Assembly (NCBI GenBank): GCA_028280505.1
Contig: JANQLO010000019.1
Coordinates: forward strand, 62,001-126,000
Length of the DNA stretch: 64,000 nucleotides
Direction: 5' to 3'
From: Chromatiales bacterium
Lineage (GTDB): Bacteria > Pseudomonadota > Gammaproteobacteria > Chromatiales > Chromatiaceae
How positions within the stretch are numbered: the first letter of the stretch is position 1; the number at the start of each line of letters is the position of its first letter. Made by a program: the position numbers and the translations under genes. Below are positions 53,084 to 61,852 of the stretch, piece after piece. The notes under the pieces were generated by a model. That model had not been told where the DNA came from. It made no database searches and worked only from the letters and a program-made list of their open reading frames with translations.

Positions 53084-53806
53084 ATGCCCAGACCACCTCG
53101 TTTCATTCTTCCCGGCTACCCACAGCATGTAATTGTGCGGGGAAACAATCGAAATCCGATATTCGGCTGCGACAGCGACTACGAAGCATATTTGGAATGG
53201 CTGCTTCAGGCCTCGCGGAAACACCGTTGCGTCATTCATGCCTATGTGCTGATGACCAATCATGTTCACCTTCTGGTTACCCCGGCTACGGCGTACGGTC
53301 TAGGCAAAACGGTGCAGATGATCGGGCGTTACTACGTGCAGTACTTCAATCGCCGCTACCAACGTACAGGCACGCTATGGGAAGGGCGTTACAAGGCGAG
53401 CTTGATCGACAGCGAGCGTTACTTGTTGACCTGTCAGCGGTATATCGAGCTGAATCCGGTGCGTGCGAGCATAGTGCAACATCCCGTCGAATATCCATGG
53501 TCAAGTTATCGTAACAACGCCACGGAAGAGCAATCCGAGTTGATTACCCCGCACGAGACCTACCAGCACTTAGGCCAAACAGGAAGTGAACGGCAATCAG
53601 CGTATCGAGCTCTGTTCGCGGATGCAATCTCTGCAAAGACGTTGTTCGAAATTCGTGATGCCGCGAACAAAGGATGGCCGCTGGGCGGTCCTGGTTTCGT
53701 AAAAAAGATTGAAAATCTTGTCGATCGGCCGGCGCATCGCCAAGCCAGGGGCGGCGATCGCAGGTCTGAAGCATATAGGCTGTACAGAGCGATCGATCGA
53801 AACTGA
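53084..53806 (+). CDS. REP-associated tyrosine transposase (RAYT/Y1 type)
   Basis: A 240-residue Y1 transposase of the TnpA_REP type. Landmarks are PRFILPGYPQHVIVRGNNRN, HAYVLMTNHVHLLVTP with the HUH motif (HVH), and the C-terminal RYIELNPVRASIV. The catalytic Tyr is probably in IGRYYVQYFNRRYQRTG. These enzymes process REP-like hairpins at their ends. The gene has matching inverted repeats at both sides (53002 and 53791), and its stop lies within 15 bases of the right one. It interrupts the stretch between receptor and PepSY/TonB operon. Confidence 0.92.
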   Translation: MPRPPRFILPGYPQHVIVRGNNRNPIFGCDSDYEAYLEWLLQASRKHRCVIHAYVLMTNHVHLLVTPATAYGLGKTVQMIGRYYVQYFNRRYQRTGTLWEGRYKASLIDSERYLLTCQRYIELNPVRASIVQHPVEYPWSSYRNNATEEQSELITPHETYQHLGQTGSERQSAYRALFADAISAKTLFEIRDAANKGWPLGGPGFVKKIENLVDRPAHRQARGGDRRSEAYRLYRAIDRN

Positions 53807-53814
53807 CCCCTTTG
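53791..53814. repeat. Right inverted repeat of the RAYT element
   Basis: The 24-base right end (GATCGATCGAAA, then CTGACCCCTTTG) is the inverted copy of the left end at 53002-53025 with one mismatch. It overlaps the end of the transposase gene and lies 17 bases before the receptor stop. Confidence 0.85.
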
Positions 53815-53830
53815 ACTCGCCTTTGATTCG

Positions 53831-56290
53831 CTAGAAGCGCGCGCTCACGCCAAGCTCGAGACGCAGGGGATCACCGACACCGACGTTGTTCCGACCGGCG
53901 GCCGTCGTGTAGTACTCTTCGTCAGTCAGGTTCTTCACGATGACAAAGGCGTCTGAATCCTGACCGAACCGGTATCCGGCCCCCAGATTCAGGCGTGTCG
54001 AGGAAGGTAGTTCGGTCTTGATGATCGCCGAGGTATCGGTCAGCTTTTCATCTTCATAGACGACACTGCCGAATACACGAAACCCCGCCAAGGCACCCCC
54101 ATTGAATCGGTAGGCCGCCTGCAACGAGGCTGCATTGCGCGGTATGTTGCGCAAGCGGGTGCCGGACGGCAGCGACGGGGTATCCGACCGGGTACGCGTA
54201 TCGGTATAGGCGTAGCTGAGCCCGATGCTCAGGTTGTCGTTGACTTCACCGGAAAGATCAAACTCGGCACCTTGCCCGCGCACTTTGCCCAGATTGACGG
54301 CACTGAGCCCGAACGGGTCGCTGGGATCGGTCTCCAGTACATTCTCTTTGTCTGCACGGTAGACCGCCAGGGTACCGCCGAGACGACCGTCCGGACTTTC
54401 CATCTTGATGCCCACTTCGTAGTTCTTGGCGGTTTCCGCATCGACGGCGTCACCTGATGAATCGGCGAAAGCAAAAGCGGTGACCGGCGGCCGATAGGAT
54501 TCGGCGAATGATACGTAGATGCTCGCATAATCGAGCGGCTGAAAGACGACACCGAACCGGGGCGAAACATGGCTGTCTTCGAAATCCGCATCTTTCGACT
54601 GCGGAACGAATGTGCCGACGTTGAAACCGCCATCCAACTTTCCGTTGAGATCGACGCTATCCCAACGCGCCCCCAGCAGTAACTTCCAACGTTCGCTCAG
54701 GTCTATCTGGTCTTGCAGGTAAAGACCGACGCTGTTCCCTTCGACAATGGAATCGAAAAGCGCCGTACCAAGTATCGACAACGTGGGGTCGACCGCCGGC
54801 ACGGGGATCGAGAAGTCGGGATTCAATACATCGATTGCACCGCCATTCGGACCGACGAGGCCGTAAAACTCGCGCTTTTCGCGTTGGAAGTCCGCACCGA
54901 TCAGCAAGGTGTGTTCGATTTCGCCCATTTGGAATGACCCGGTGATCTCCGGTTGTAAAGTGAACAACCGATCTCGCACATCGACTTCACGACGCTGGCG
55001 TTGAACCGACGTGCCGGTAATCCGCCCCTGCTGTACCGCATCGCCCTCGCGCTTGTCGTCACTCATGTAGACGCCGACACGGCCCTTCCAACCGGGCATG
55101 AATGCATGCTCGAAGCGAAACGTACCCGACGTGTAGTCTTTGTCGATCTGGCCGGTGTTACCTTCGGAGACGTTGAAGTCCAATGGCAGAATCAGCTCAT
55201 CGTTCACAAAGAACACACCCCGATCGAACGTATCCTCACGTTTCTGGTGAATGATCTCGATATTGACGATGGTGCGGTCGTTGATCTGATAGTCGAACAC
55301 CGGTGAAACAAACAACAGGGATTCATCGACATCTTGGCGGAAGCTGCGCTCGTCTTGCACGGCGGCATTCAATCGATAGCGCAAACGCCTGTCTTCGGTC
55401 AATGGCCCACCGAGGTCGATGGCCACACGCCCCTGTTGTAACCGGCTTCCGTCACCACCGAGACCGGCGGCACCCGAAACAGTGACCTCGTGAAACGGTT
55501 CGGCGAGCGGTTGCTTGGTGATGACATTGATCAAACCGCCCGGGTCACCCTTACCGAACAGGGTGGCAATCGGCCCCCGCAATACCTCCAAGCGTTCGAC
55601 GTTGGCTGTATCGAGCGTAGAGGCGCTGGACGTTCGATTACCGTTGGTCAGGATGTTGTCGGTTTCGAAACCGCGAACAATGTACTCGTCACCCTGCAAA
55701 CCACCTTGGGTGTTATCCCGAGTGACACCGGCTAGAAAATCGTAACCGTCCGCCAATGTCTCGGCACCAATATCCTGCAAAGCCTGGCGAGTGATCGATT
55801 GCGCCGACTGCGGTATCTCGATCAAGGGTGTATCGGTACGCGTCGCCGCGAATGAATCCGGTGCACTGTAGCTTGTCGTGACAGCACCCTCGAGCACGGC
55901 ATCGACGGCAATCGGCGCGAGCTGCAGGGGTACCGATACCGCCAAGGGCTTCAGCGTGATCGCCGCGCCTTTACGCTCGGCGCTCAAGCCCGACCCCTCG
56001 AGCAAACGATCAAGGCCCTGTTGCAAAGTAAAGCGGCCACGCAAGCCGGCACTCGTCTTACCGGCAGTCAAACCGGCATCGAACGACAACACCAAACCGG
56101 TCTCCGTAGCGAAACGGGTCAACACGGTACTGAGCGGCCCGGGTGGGATGTCGTAGGCGCGGGCGGCGATGGAATCACGCTCCGTTCCGGCATGACTCGT
56201 TTCGGCAAACACCATCGCCAATAAGATCGTCATCAGAACAAACGACGCGCTCGATACCAGTACGCGGCCCTCTCGGCTGGTAAACCACAT
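53831..56290 (-). CDS. TonB-dependent siderophore receptor with STN signalling domain
   Basis: An 819-residue receptor. Signal peptide about residues 1-34, then an N-terminal secretin/TonB short domain (YDIPPGPLSTVLTRFATETG, 45-115) used for transcriptional signalling through an anti-sigma factor. The plug covers 140-270 (DTPLIEIPQSAQSITRQALQ, NVERLEVLRGPIATLFGKGD) and the barrel follows to the terminal LELGVSARF. It belongs to the FpvA/FhuE-like siderophore receptor class. No fecI/fecR pair adjoins it directly; the closest is at 59980 on the opposite strand. Confidence 0.95.
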   Translation of the reverse strand: MWFTSREGRVLVSSASFVLMTILLAMVFAETSHAGTERDSIAARAYDIPPGPLSTVLTRFATETGLVLSFDAGLTAGKTSAGLRGRFTLQQGLDRLLEGSGLSAERKGAAITLKPLAVSVPLQLAPIAVDAVLEGAVTTSYSAPDSFAATRTDTPLIEIPQSAQSITRQALQDIGAETLADGYDFLAGVTRDNTQGGLQGDEYIVRGFETDNILTNGNRTSSASTLDTANVERLEVLRGPIATLFGKGDPGGLINVITKQPLAEPFHEVTVSGAAGLGGDGSRLQQGRVAIDLGGPLTEDRRLRYRLNAAVQDERSFRQDVDESLLFVSPVFDYQINDRTIVNIEIIHQKREDTFDRGVFFVNDELILPLDFNVSEGNTGQIDKDYTSGTFRFEHAFMPGWKGRVGVYMSDDKREGDAVQQGRITGTSVQRQRREVDVRDRLFTLQPEITGSFQMGEIEHTLLIGADFQREKREFYGLVGPNGGAIDVLNPDFSIPVPAVDPTLSILGTALFDSIVEGNSVGLYLQDQIDLSERWKLLLGARWDSVDLNGKLDGGFNVGTFVPQSKDADFEDSHVSPRFGVVFQPLDYASIYVSFAESYRPPVTAFAFADSSGDAVDAETAKNYEVGIKMESPDGRLGGTLAVYRADKENVLETDPSDPFGLSAVNLGKVRGQGAEFDLSGEVNDNLSIGLSYAYTDTRTRSDTPSLPSGTRLRNIPRNAASLQAAYRFNGGALAGFRVFGSVVYEDEKLTDTSAIIKTELPSSTRLNLGAGYRFGQDSDAFVIVKNLTDEEYYTTAAGRNNVGVGDPLRLELGVSARF

Positions 56291-56613
56291 GGATGACTCC
56301 CGGTTTTTTCATGTTGTCAGGTATTGCTGGGGTTGCCCCACGAGAGTCAAAAAGGGGAACCCGGAAGAAAATCACAAAGACACCTATGGGACTTGCGATA
56401 CGGAACACGCAGTGGCTTTGGAAAATGCGTCTAGCCACGCCATGCCGTGAGCATTCGGAGCGGATGTTTGCAACGCTTACGTCAGTGTAACGGTTGCGTT
56501 CTACTATGATGGAAAACGCTAGATCAGCAGGCCTTCAACTGTCGACAAACGGGATTTTCCTGACAGTCTGGCTGTGGATGCGAATCTCTAACGAGATTTC
56601 GTCAAGCCATCGT
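56291..56613. other. Upstream region of the receptor gene
   Basis: These 323 bases have no recognised gene or clear Fur box. A hairpin AATCTC-TAAC-GAGATT lies at about 56584-56599, without a T-run. Confidence 0.4.
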
Positions 56614-56865
56614 CTATGAAAATCGTTGCTGAAAACCATGAACCGTGGCGACGACCATCACCCCGAGCATCGAAACCCATATCGCCGTTTGGCCACCGAG
56701 CATTTCCCAAACAAAGCCGATCAACGTAAAGCCGATGGCCGTCGTCACCGCATACAAGAGATAAAAGAAACCGAAAGCCGCCCCTTTATCGGTGGCTTCT
56801 TTGCCGGTAAACGAGCGAATGGCATGCAATGACACTACCTCGTGAGCACCGAAGACGTAACGCGG
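56614..56865 (-). pseudogene. Remnant of an MFS transporter (C-terminal end)
   Basis: An open stretch of 83 codons reads YVFGAHEVVSLHAIRSFTG, then GAAFGFFYLLYAVTTAIGFTLIGFVWEMLGG and VSMLGVMVVATVHGFQ. This is the pattern of the last two transmembrane segments of a major facilitator. A stop codon (TAA at 56866-56868) cuts it off upstream and the rest of the protein is missing. It may be what is left of a siderophore exporter, judging by its neighbours, but the family cannot be narrowed. Confidence 0.6.
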
Positions 56866-56966
56866 TTATCCGCACGTTTTCACGAATACCGGAAGATCGA
56901 TGAAACGCCCAAAACTCAGCGCTTGATCAAAGTCTGCCGGATTGCCCCGATTGTTACAACGCCGGC

Positions 56967-57620
56967 TTATCCATGTAGGTGCAATCCGATCAACCCTACC
57001 TGCGACATTGCTAGCAAACCCATCACCATGAATCCCCGCGAAACACCTTTGACCAGGCAGGCGTAGAAGAACAGCACGGCCCAGATCAACGGAAACAACA
57101 CCAACGGCAGCACGACATTGTCGACACCCGCCGCACCGCCCGGCATCCATACCGCCGCGCCGGCCATGACCAAAACGGCAGTCAAAAACGTTAGCGGACC
57201 GGCCAACCAGAAACGCGGGTAGCGGCCGACGAAACCGCCCAGCACCATTGCGCCGTCGCGTAACCGTGCGCCAACCGAAGGCCGGCTACCGTCCGGTTGA
57301 TGTGATGTCTGCCCCCAGGGCCACAAGATGCGCAACCAATGCGGCCGCCAGGCCAACGTCAGCCCGATCAGCGGCGCGGCACCCGCAAGCAGCATCACCC
57401 ACACCAGCACGGCCATCGAGGGCCGATCGGCAAGCAAGCACAATCCCGCCGATACGACGAGGCCCGCCGTACCCAACACACGCAGTATGATCCTCTCCTT
57501 ATCCCCGGGACCCGCTGTGCCCTGTACCTGCCGCCAGTGGACCGGCATCGCCAGCGCCAACCAAGCAAGACCGGCAACGACGAAGACAACCGCCAGAGTC
57601 AACCATACCGTTTCACCCAT
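56967..57620 (-). CDS. DUF3325-like protein fused to the 52438-type membrane domain
   Basis: A 217-residue protein; ATG 57620 overlaps the PepSY stop by eight bases. The N-terminal 100 residues resemble DUF3325 (LTLAVVFVVAGLAWLALAMPVHW, GLVVSAGLCLLADRPSMAVLVWVM), a family found in iron-uptake operons with PepSY_TM and DUF3649. The C-terminal 90 residues match the membrane protein at 52438-52902 (FWLAGPLTFLTAVLVMAGAAV, LVLFPLIWAVLFFYACLV). A fusion of the two is notable. The role is unknown. Confidence 0.75.
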   Translation of the reverse strand: MGETVWLTLAVVFVVAGLAWLALAMPVHWRQVQGTAGPGDKERIILRVLGTAGLVVSAGLCLLADRPSMAVLVWVMLLAGAAPLIGLTLAWRPHWLRILWPWGQTSHQPDGSRPSVGARLRDGAMVLGGFVGRYPRFWLAGPLTFLTAVLVMAGAAVWMPGGAAGVDNVVLPLVLFPLIWAVLFFYACLVKGVSRGFMVMGLLAMSQVGLIGLHLHG

Positions 57621-59340
57621 GGCTGGCCTTCGCGTCCGGGTAAAGCGTGGTGTCGGCATCCTCGGACGCTGCAGCATCGTGGGCTGCGCCCGCGCGCTCC
57701 CGTCGCGCAAGCCGGCCCGCCGCCACAATCGCCAGACCGGCCGTCGCCAGCAGACTCAGGTCGACGCCGGCCACCGGCCAGTAAGTCTCGGTAAAGACCG
57801 TCTTGATGAGGTGATCACCGGTCGTGATCCAGTTCAGCAACACGGCGGTGACGGCCAGCCCGGCCAACGCCCAGCATTGCTCACGCCAGGCCGGATTGAA
57901 TCGCGCTTTGGCCACCGGCGCACTGCGCCACGCGGCGTGCACGAAGCTCAGTATCCAGGCACCCCAGAACGCCGCTTTTTCCCATTCACCCTTACCGACC
58001 AATTCGGCCGGCAGCAGACGATTGGCCGCCAGCATCGCAACCGCTGCGATGACGATACCGGTCACGGTGGCCACCGCCACGGCATCGACCGCACGCGCAC
58101 CCTGCGAGCCGGCTTCGGCAAGCTGGCGCTTGCGTTTGCCGACGAAGAAAATGAAACCGGTGGCGATGCACACCGAGCCCAGCAGCCCACCGATTACGTA
58201 CAGCCAGCGCAACAGCCAATGCTCGAAATGCTGCAGGTGCAGACCGGTGAGGAATTCATCGATTTCGGACACCACGCTGCGCGGCGGGTCTTCATGCAAC
58301 ACGTCCCCGGTGCTGGCATTGAAATGAATCCCCTCGCCGATCAACGCAACACGATCACTGCCTGCGCGATAAATGGACACATAACCATTGACATCGCCCA
58401 CGTGGGTGACCCTCAGTAAGCCCACCTCACCGGCCATATCGCGCGCCGCCCAGCGGCGTTTCGCTTCGGTCACCATGGCATCCACCGACGCGAGTGGCGC
58501 AGCCACCCCCGCCGGCTCGTGCGGCAGGCCGGTGGCGGCCGCTTCTTCAGCTTCGTGCTGCAGGTGCAAGGGTTGCAGCAAGGTACCGCTCACGGGGAAG
58601 TAAAGCCAGCTGGCGAAAATCACCAGCCCGGTAAAGGCGAAGAAGAAATGAAACGGCAAGGCCACCACGCCGGTCATGTTGTGCAGATCCAGCGTGCTGC
58701 GCTGCGGCTGTTTCTGGGGTCTGAAGGTAAAAAACTCGCGAAACAGCTTGCGATGGATGATCACGCCGCTGACCAGGGCGACAAGCATGCCCAGCGAGGC
58801 CAATCCGACGAGCCAGTAGCCGAGGTTTTTCCACTGCCAATTCAGGCTGTAGTGCATGGGATAGAACCATCTGCTACCGATCTTCAGCGCATCGCTTGAA
58901 ACCGGCTCGCCGGTGCGCGGATCGATGGTGACATCGCCATGGATGTGATTGTGCGCATCCGGATCTTTGGGATGAGGCACCCCGAAACCCGCGCCCATGA
59001 TAAGCACCGGATCCCGGTGCGTCGTGTAGGCCCAGTATTCTTCGACCGGCAATGCCAGGCGCGGCGTCATCGGCCCCTGACCGGCATCGTGGAATGCAGG
59101 CATATTGTCAGCGTAGTCTTTCTCGTCCGGCTCGACCTGTTGAAGAATCGGCAGCAGCATGCTGTCGAAAGACGGCATCGGCTGCGGATCGAAACGCGTC
59201 TCGGGTATCGCCCAGCGATCGATCTCACGGTCGAACACCGACAATGCGCCGAAGAAAAAACAGATCATGAGCACGAAACCCAGCACCAGGCCGAACCACG
59301 TATGTAGCCAGGTCATGGACAGTCGAAAGCTGGAAAACAT
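57613..59340 (-). CDS. PepSY-associated membrane protein (second copy)
   Basis: A 575-residue protein with about eight transmembrane segments and the PepSY_TM pattern: MTWLHTWFGLVLGFVLMICF, HNHIHGDVTIDPRTGEP, the SGVIIHRKLFREFFTFR segment and LHLQHFEHWLLRWLYVIGGLLG. It is similar in plan to the protein at 50783 but longer, with a multi-helix C-terminal extension. Histidines in the loops could bind haem. It is thought to help release iron from siderophores at the inner membrane. It forms an operon with DUF3649 and the DUF3325-like gene. Confidence 0.9.
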   Translation of the reverse strand: MFSSFRLSMTWLHTWFGLVLGFVLMICFFFGALSVFDREIDRWAIPETRFDPQPMPSFDSMLLPILQQVEPDEKDYADNMPAFHDAGQGPMTPRLALPVEEYWAYTTHRDPVLIMGAGFGVPHPKDPDAHNHIHGDVTIDPRTGEPVSSDALKIGSRWFYPMHYSLNWQWKNLGYWLVGLASLGMLVALVSGVIIHRKLFREFFTFRPQKQPQRSTLDLHNMTGVVALPFHFFFAFTGLVIFASWLYFPVSGTLLQPLHLQHEAEEAAATGLPHEPAGVAAPLASVDAMVTEAKRRWAARDMAGEVGLLRVTHVGDVNGYVSIYRAGSDRVALIGEGIHFNASTGDVLHEDPPRSVVSEIDEFLTGLHLQHFEHWLLRWLYVIGGLLGSVCIATGFIFFVGKRKRQLAEAGSQGARAVDAVAVATVTGIVIAAVAMLAANRLLPAELVGKGEWEKAAFWGAWILSFVHAAWRSAPVAKARFNPAWREQCWALAGLAVTAVLLNWITTGDHLIKTVFTETYWPVAGVDLSLLATAGLAIVAAGRLARRERAGAAHDAAASEDADTTLYPDAKASHG

Positions 59341-59352
59341 GTACGGATTCCT

Positions 59353-59646
59353 TCAGGAGACCAAATAGTGTTGTAGACCCCAGGCCGCAGCAACCATGAA
59401 CACGGCCCCGCCGCCCAGTACCTTCCAGACACGATAGAGATTGGCAGCGGCAAAGGCCCAGATGAACAGGCCTAGATAGACGATGAAGGCAAGCAGCATC
59501 GCAGCCGTTTCGGCCTCGTGGAAGTCGATACCCAAACCGACCGACCCGGCAATGAAAAGCGCGGTAAAGCCCCAGGTAAAGGCATAGCCGCCGAACAGTG
59601 CCGCACTGACGCGATTGATTACGCTCACATGACTTGGCTTGAACAT
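59353..59646 (-). CDS. DUF3649-like membrane protein
   Basis: A 97-residue protein with three transmembrane segments (LFGGYAFTWGFTALFIAG, EAETAAMLLAFIVYLGLFIWAF, VLGGGAVFMVAAAWGLQHY). This is the pattern of DUF3649 proteins that precede PepSY_TM genes in iron-uptake operons. It is separated by 12 bases from the PepSY gene and forms the head of the minus-strand operon 59646-56967. The function is unknown. Confidence 0.82.
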   Translation of the reverse strand: MFKPSHVSVINRVSAALFGGYAFTWGFTALFIAGSVGLGIDFHEAETAAMLLAFIVYLGLFIWAFAAANLYRVWKVLGGGAVFMVAAAWGLQHYLVS

Positions 59647-59979
59647 CGGGTGCTTCCTTCGTAAAACCGGCCGGATGTGGCCGTTCGGCGCGCGGCGACG
59701 CCACGCCTAAACAAGAGACTGACCATCGAGCCCCCATATTGCGCGACGGCGGAGCCGGATCACCGTCGCCTTCTGTGGACATAACGAACTCGAACCCCGG
59801 TTTTCTACATCCACCACGGCAGAATCGAAGTTACTCCGGACAAGCCGAATCACGACAGAGATGTATTGCGGAACAGCCGTTTGGCAATCTATCATAATTG
59901 AGAATGAATCTCAATTACGCCAGACCGCCCACGTGACGCTCGATGCCCCCCGTGTCCTGTCCAGAAGGAACTCGCAGCG
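59647..59979. other. Divergent promoter region between DUF3649 and fecI
   Basis: No gene was found in these 333 bases. The only clear element is the palindromic Fur-like site at 59896-59916. Confidence 0.5.
59896..59916. promoter_or_regulatory. Probable Fur box of fecI
   Basis: The 21 bases aattgagaatgaatctcaatt minus the first base form an inverted repeat with AATTGAGA and TCTCAATT arms and a short centre. It lies 63 bases upstream of fecI and 250 bases upstream of the DUF3649 operon. Confidence 0.8.
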
Positions 59980-60492
59980 TTGAGTCAGGATACGACGACC
60001 CTCGGTCTTTTCATGATGCATCGGCACGCGCTCGTGAACTACGCGAGCAATATCGTCGGGAGTCGTGCGCAGGCGGAGGAACTTGTTCAGGAGGCCTGGC
60101 TGCGCTTCGACAAAGCCTCTAGAGGACGCCTCCTGGAGGACGCGACCGGATATCTTTACCGCATCGTTCGCAACCTGGCACTCGATGGCCGGCGGCGCAT
60201 GGCCCGCGAAAGCCAGCTCATCACGGACGAGAATTTCGAAGAGGCCGCCGTAACCTGCCCCGACGCCAACCCCTCGGCGGAGACCGTCGCGCTTTACGAG
60301 GACGAGTATGCGCGCGTCATGGAAGCCTTGGCGGAACTGCCGGAGCGCACGCGCATAGCGTTTGAAATGCACCGCTTCGGTGACGCCAAGCTCAGGGAGA
60401 TAGCCGCTGTCCTGGATATTTCTCTTCCGTTGGCTCACAGGCTGGTCGCCGACGCCGTGCAGCACTGCAAGGAACGGCTTGGATGGCCATGA
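59980..60492 (+). CDS. fecI: ECF sigma factor of the FecI type
   Basis: A 170-residue ECF sigma factor. TTG 59980 has AAGGAA upstream; the Met at 60013 is an alternative. Region 2 spans MHRHALVNYASNIVGSRAQAEELVQEAWLRF, and region 4 spans ALAELPERTRIAFEMHRFGDAKLREIAAVLDIS. FecI-like factors direct RNA polymerase to the linked receptor gene when the anti-sigma FecR signals that the receptor is loaded. A Fur box upstream supports iron control. It forms a unit with fecR and the receptor gene at 61853. Confidence 0.92.
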   Translation: MSQDTTTLGLFMMHRHALVNYASNIVGSRAQAEELVQEAWLRFDKASRGRLLEDATGYLYRIVRNLALDGRRRMARESQLITDENFEEAAVTCPDANPSAETVALYEDEYARVMEALAELPERTRIAFEMHRFGDAKLREIAAVLDISLPLAHRLVADAVQHCKERLGWP

Positions 60493-60622
60493 CCGTGGCA
60501 GTAAAGTGGGAAATTTGTAGAAAAGGCGGCGGCGCATGCGTTTCGTCAGTAGAACGCTTCTCAAGCTATGGTCAAAGACCGCGGACATCGCGTCCTGCGC
60601 TGATCGAGGCTAAGCAAAAGGC

Positions 60623-61690
60623 ATGACTGGAAACTCAGACCAGGTGCAGAAACAAGCGTCGACGGAGGCAACGGACTGGCTGATTCTGCTCAAGGACGAC
60701 CCGGAGGATGGCGCGCTGCAGCAGGCGTTCGAAGCATGGCGCCGGCAAAGCCCGGTCAATGCCGCCGCCTGGGAGTCGATGCGGCAGGCATCGAAAGCGA
60801 TGGACAAGGCGACGCCGGTCCATGCCGAGCGTTGGCAACCGGCTCTCGCCGAATTGCGTGGCGCAGCGCATGACGATGACACGGCGGGCACTATGCCGTC
60901 GAGAATCGCCCCAACACGTCACGCCAACGGTCCGAAAGGCAGGCATTCGGTCGGCCGCATCGGTCGCCGGCAAGCGCTCCGCGTCGGCGGGATAGCCGCC
61001 GTAGTCTGTCTTTTGGCACTCGTTGTCGGACCGGATTTATGGCTCGATCTGCGGGCGGACTACGCAACCGGCACGGCGGAAACCAAAACAATACGCCTCT
61101 CCGACGACAGTACCGTAACGCTGGCGCCGCGCAGCGCAATCACCGTCGCCTACACACGCGGTGAGCGGCGCATCCACCTCCTCGCCGGCGAGACCTTCTT
61201 CCAGGTGACGCCGAACGCGGGGCACCCGTTCCGGGTCACCGCCAGAACGATCGATGTCACCGTACTCGGCACCCGCTTCGATGTCCGCCACGAGGACAAC
61301 GGAGCCACCGTCGCCGTTGAAAAGGGCGTGGTGCGTGTCGGCCGTCCCACCGCCGATCCACCCGTGGCCGAAACGCTGACTGCGGGTCAATCGGTCCGGA
61401 TGAGCTGGGCGGGCCGAGCCGAACGAAGCGACCAGCCGGTCGATCAGATCGCCGCCTGGCGCCGCAACCAGCTCATTGCCCGCGACCAGCCGCTCGGCGC
61501 GGTGGTGGACGCACTCCACCGCTACTACACCGGCAAAATCATCGTCACGGACGCGGCGCTCGCCGCACGACCGGTGACCGGTGTGTACAACCTGGCCGAT
61601 CCCATCGCTGCACTACATGGCATTGCCCGCGCCCAGAACGCCGTCGTTCGACGCATCACACCCTGGTTGATCTTCGTTTCCGCATCATAA
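60623..61690 (+). CDS. fecR: FecR-type anti-sigma sensor protein
   Basis: A 355-residue protein. The cytoplasmic N-terminal domain has EATDWLILLKDDPEDGALQQAFEAW, matching the FecR DUF4880 sigma-binding part. One transmembrane segment (about residues 121-142) follows, then the periplasmic FecR domain (TKTIRLSDDSTVTLAPRSAI, LLAGETFFQVTPNAGHPF, VTVLGTRFDVR). The C-terminal part (GAVVDALHRYYTGKIIVTD, with PVTGVYNLADPIAALHG) resembles the STN-binding domain. It controls fecI at 59980. Confidence 0.92.
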   Translation: MTGNSDQVQKQASTEATDWLILLKDDPEDGALQQAFEAWRRQSPVNAAAWESMRQASKAMDKATPVHAERWQPALAELRGAAHDDDTAGTMPSRIAPTRHANGPKGRHSVGRIGRRQALRVGGIAAVVCLLALVVGPDLWLDLRADYATGTAETKTIRLSDDSTVTLAPRSAITVAYTRGERRIHLLAGETFFQVTPNAGHPFRVTARTIDVTVLGTRFDVRHEDNGATVAVEKGVVRVGRPTADPPVAETLTAGQSVRMSWAGRAERSDQPVDQIAAWRRNQLIARDQPLGAVVDALHRYYTGKIIVTDAALAARPVTGVYNLADPIAALHGIARAQNAVVRRITPWLIFVSAS

Positions 61691-61852
61691 AAAACGCCGT
61701 GGAGCATCAATCGATTCTCCGGCCTTGAAAATTTTTAGAGAAAAACCATCCCCACCGGCGTTCCATCTATAAGGGCGCGATTAGGTCGCAGTTGCCAATA
61801 AACACCTGCGCGCTTCCGCGACCGAGATGACAACATGATACGGGGATTGACC

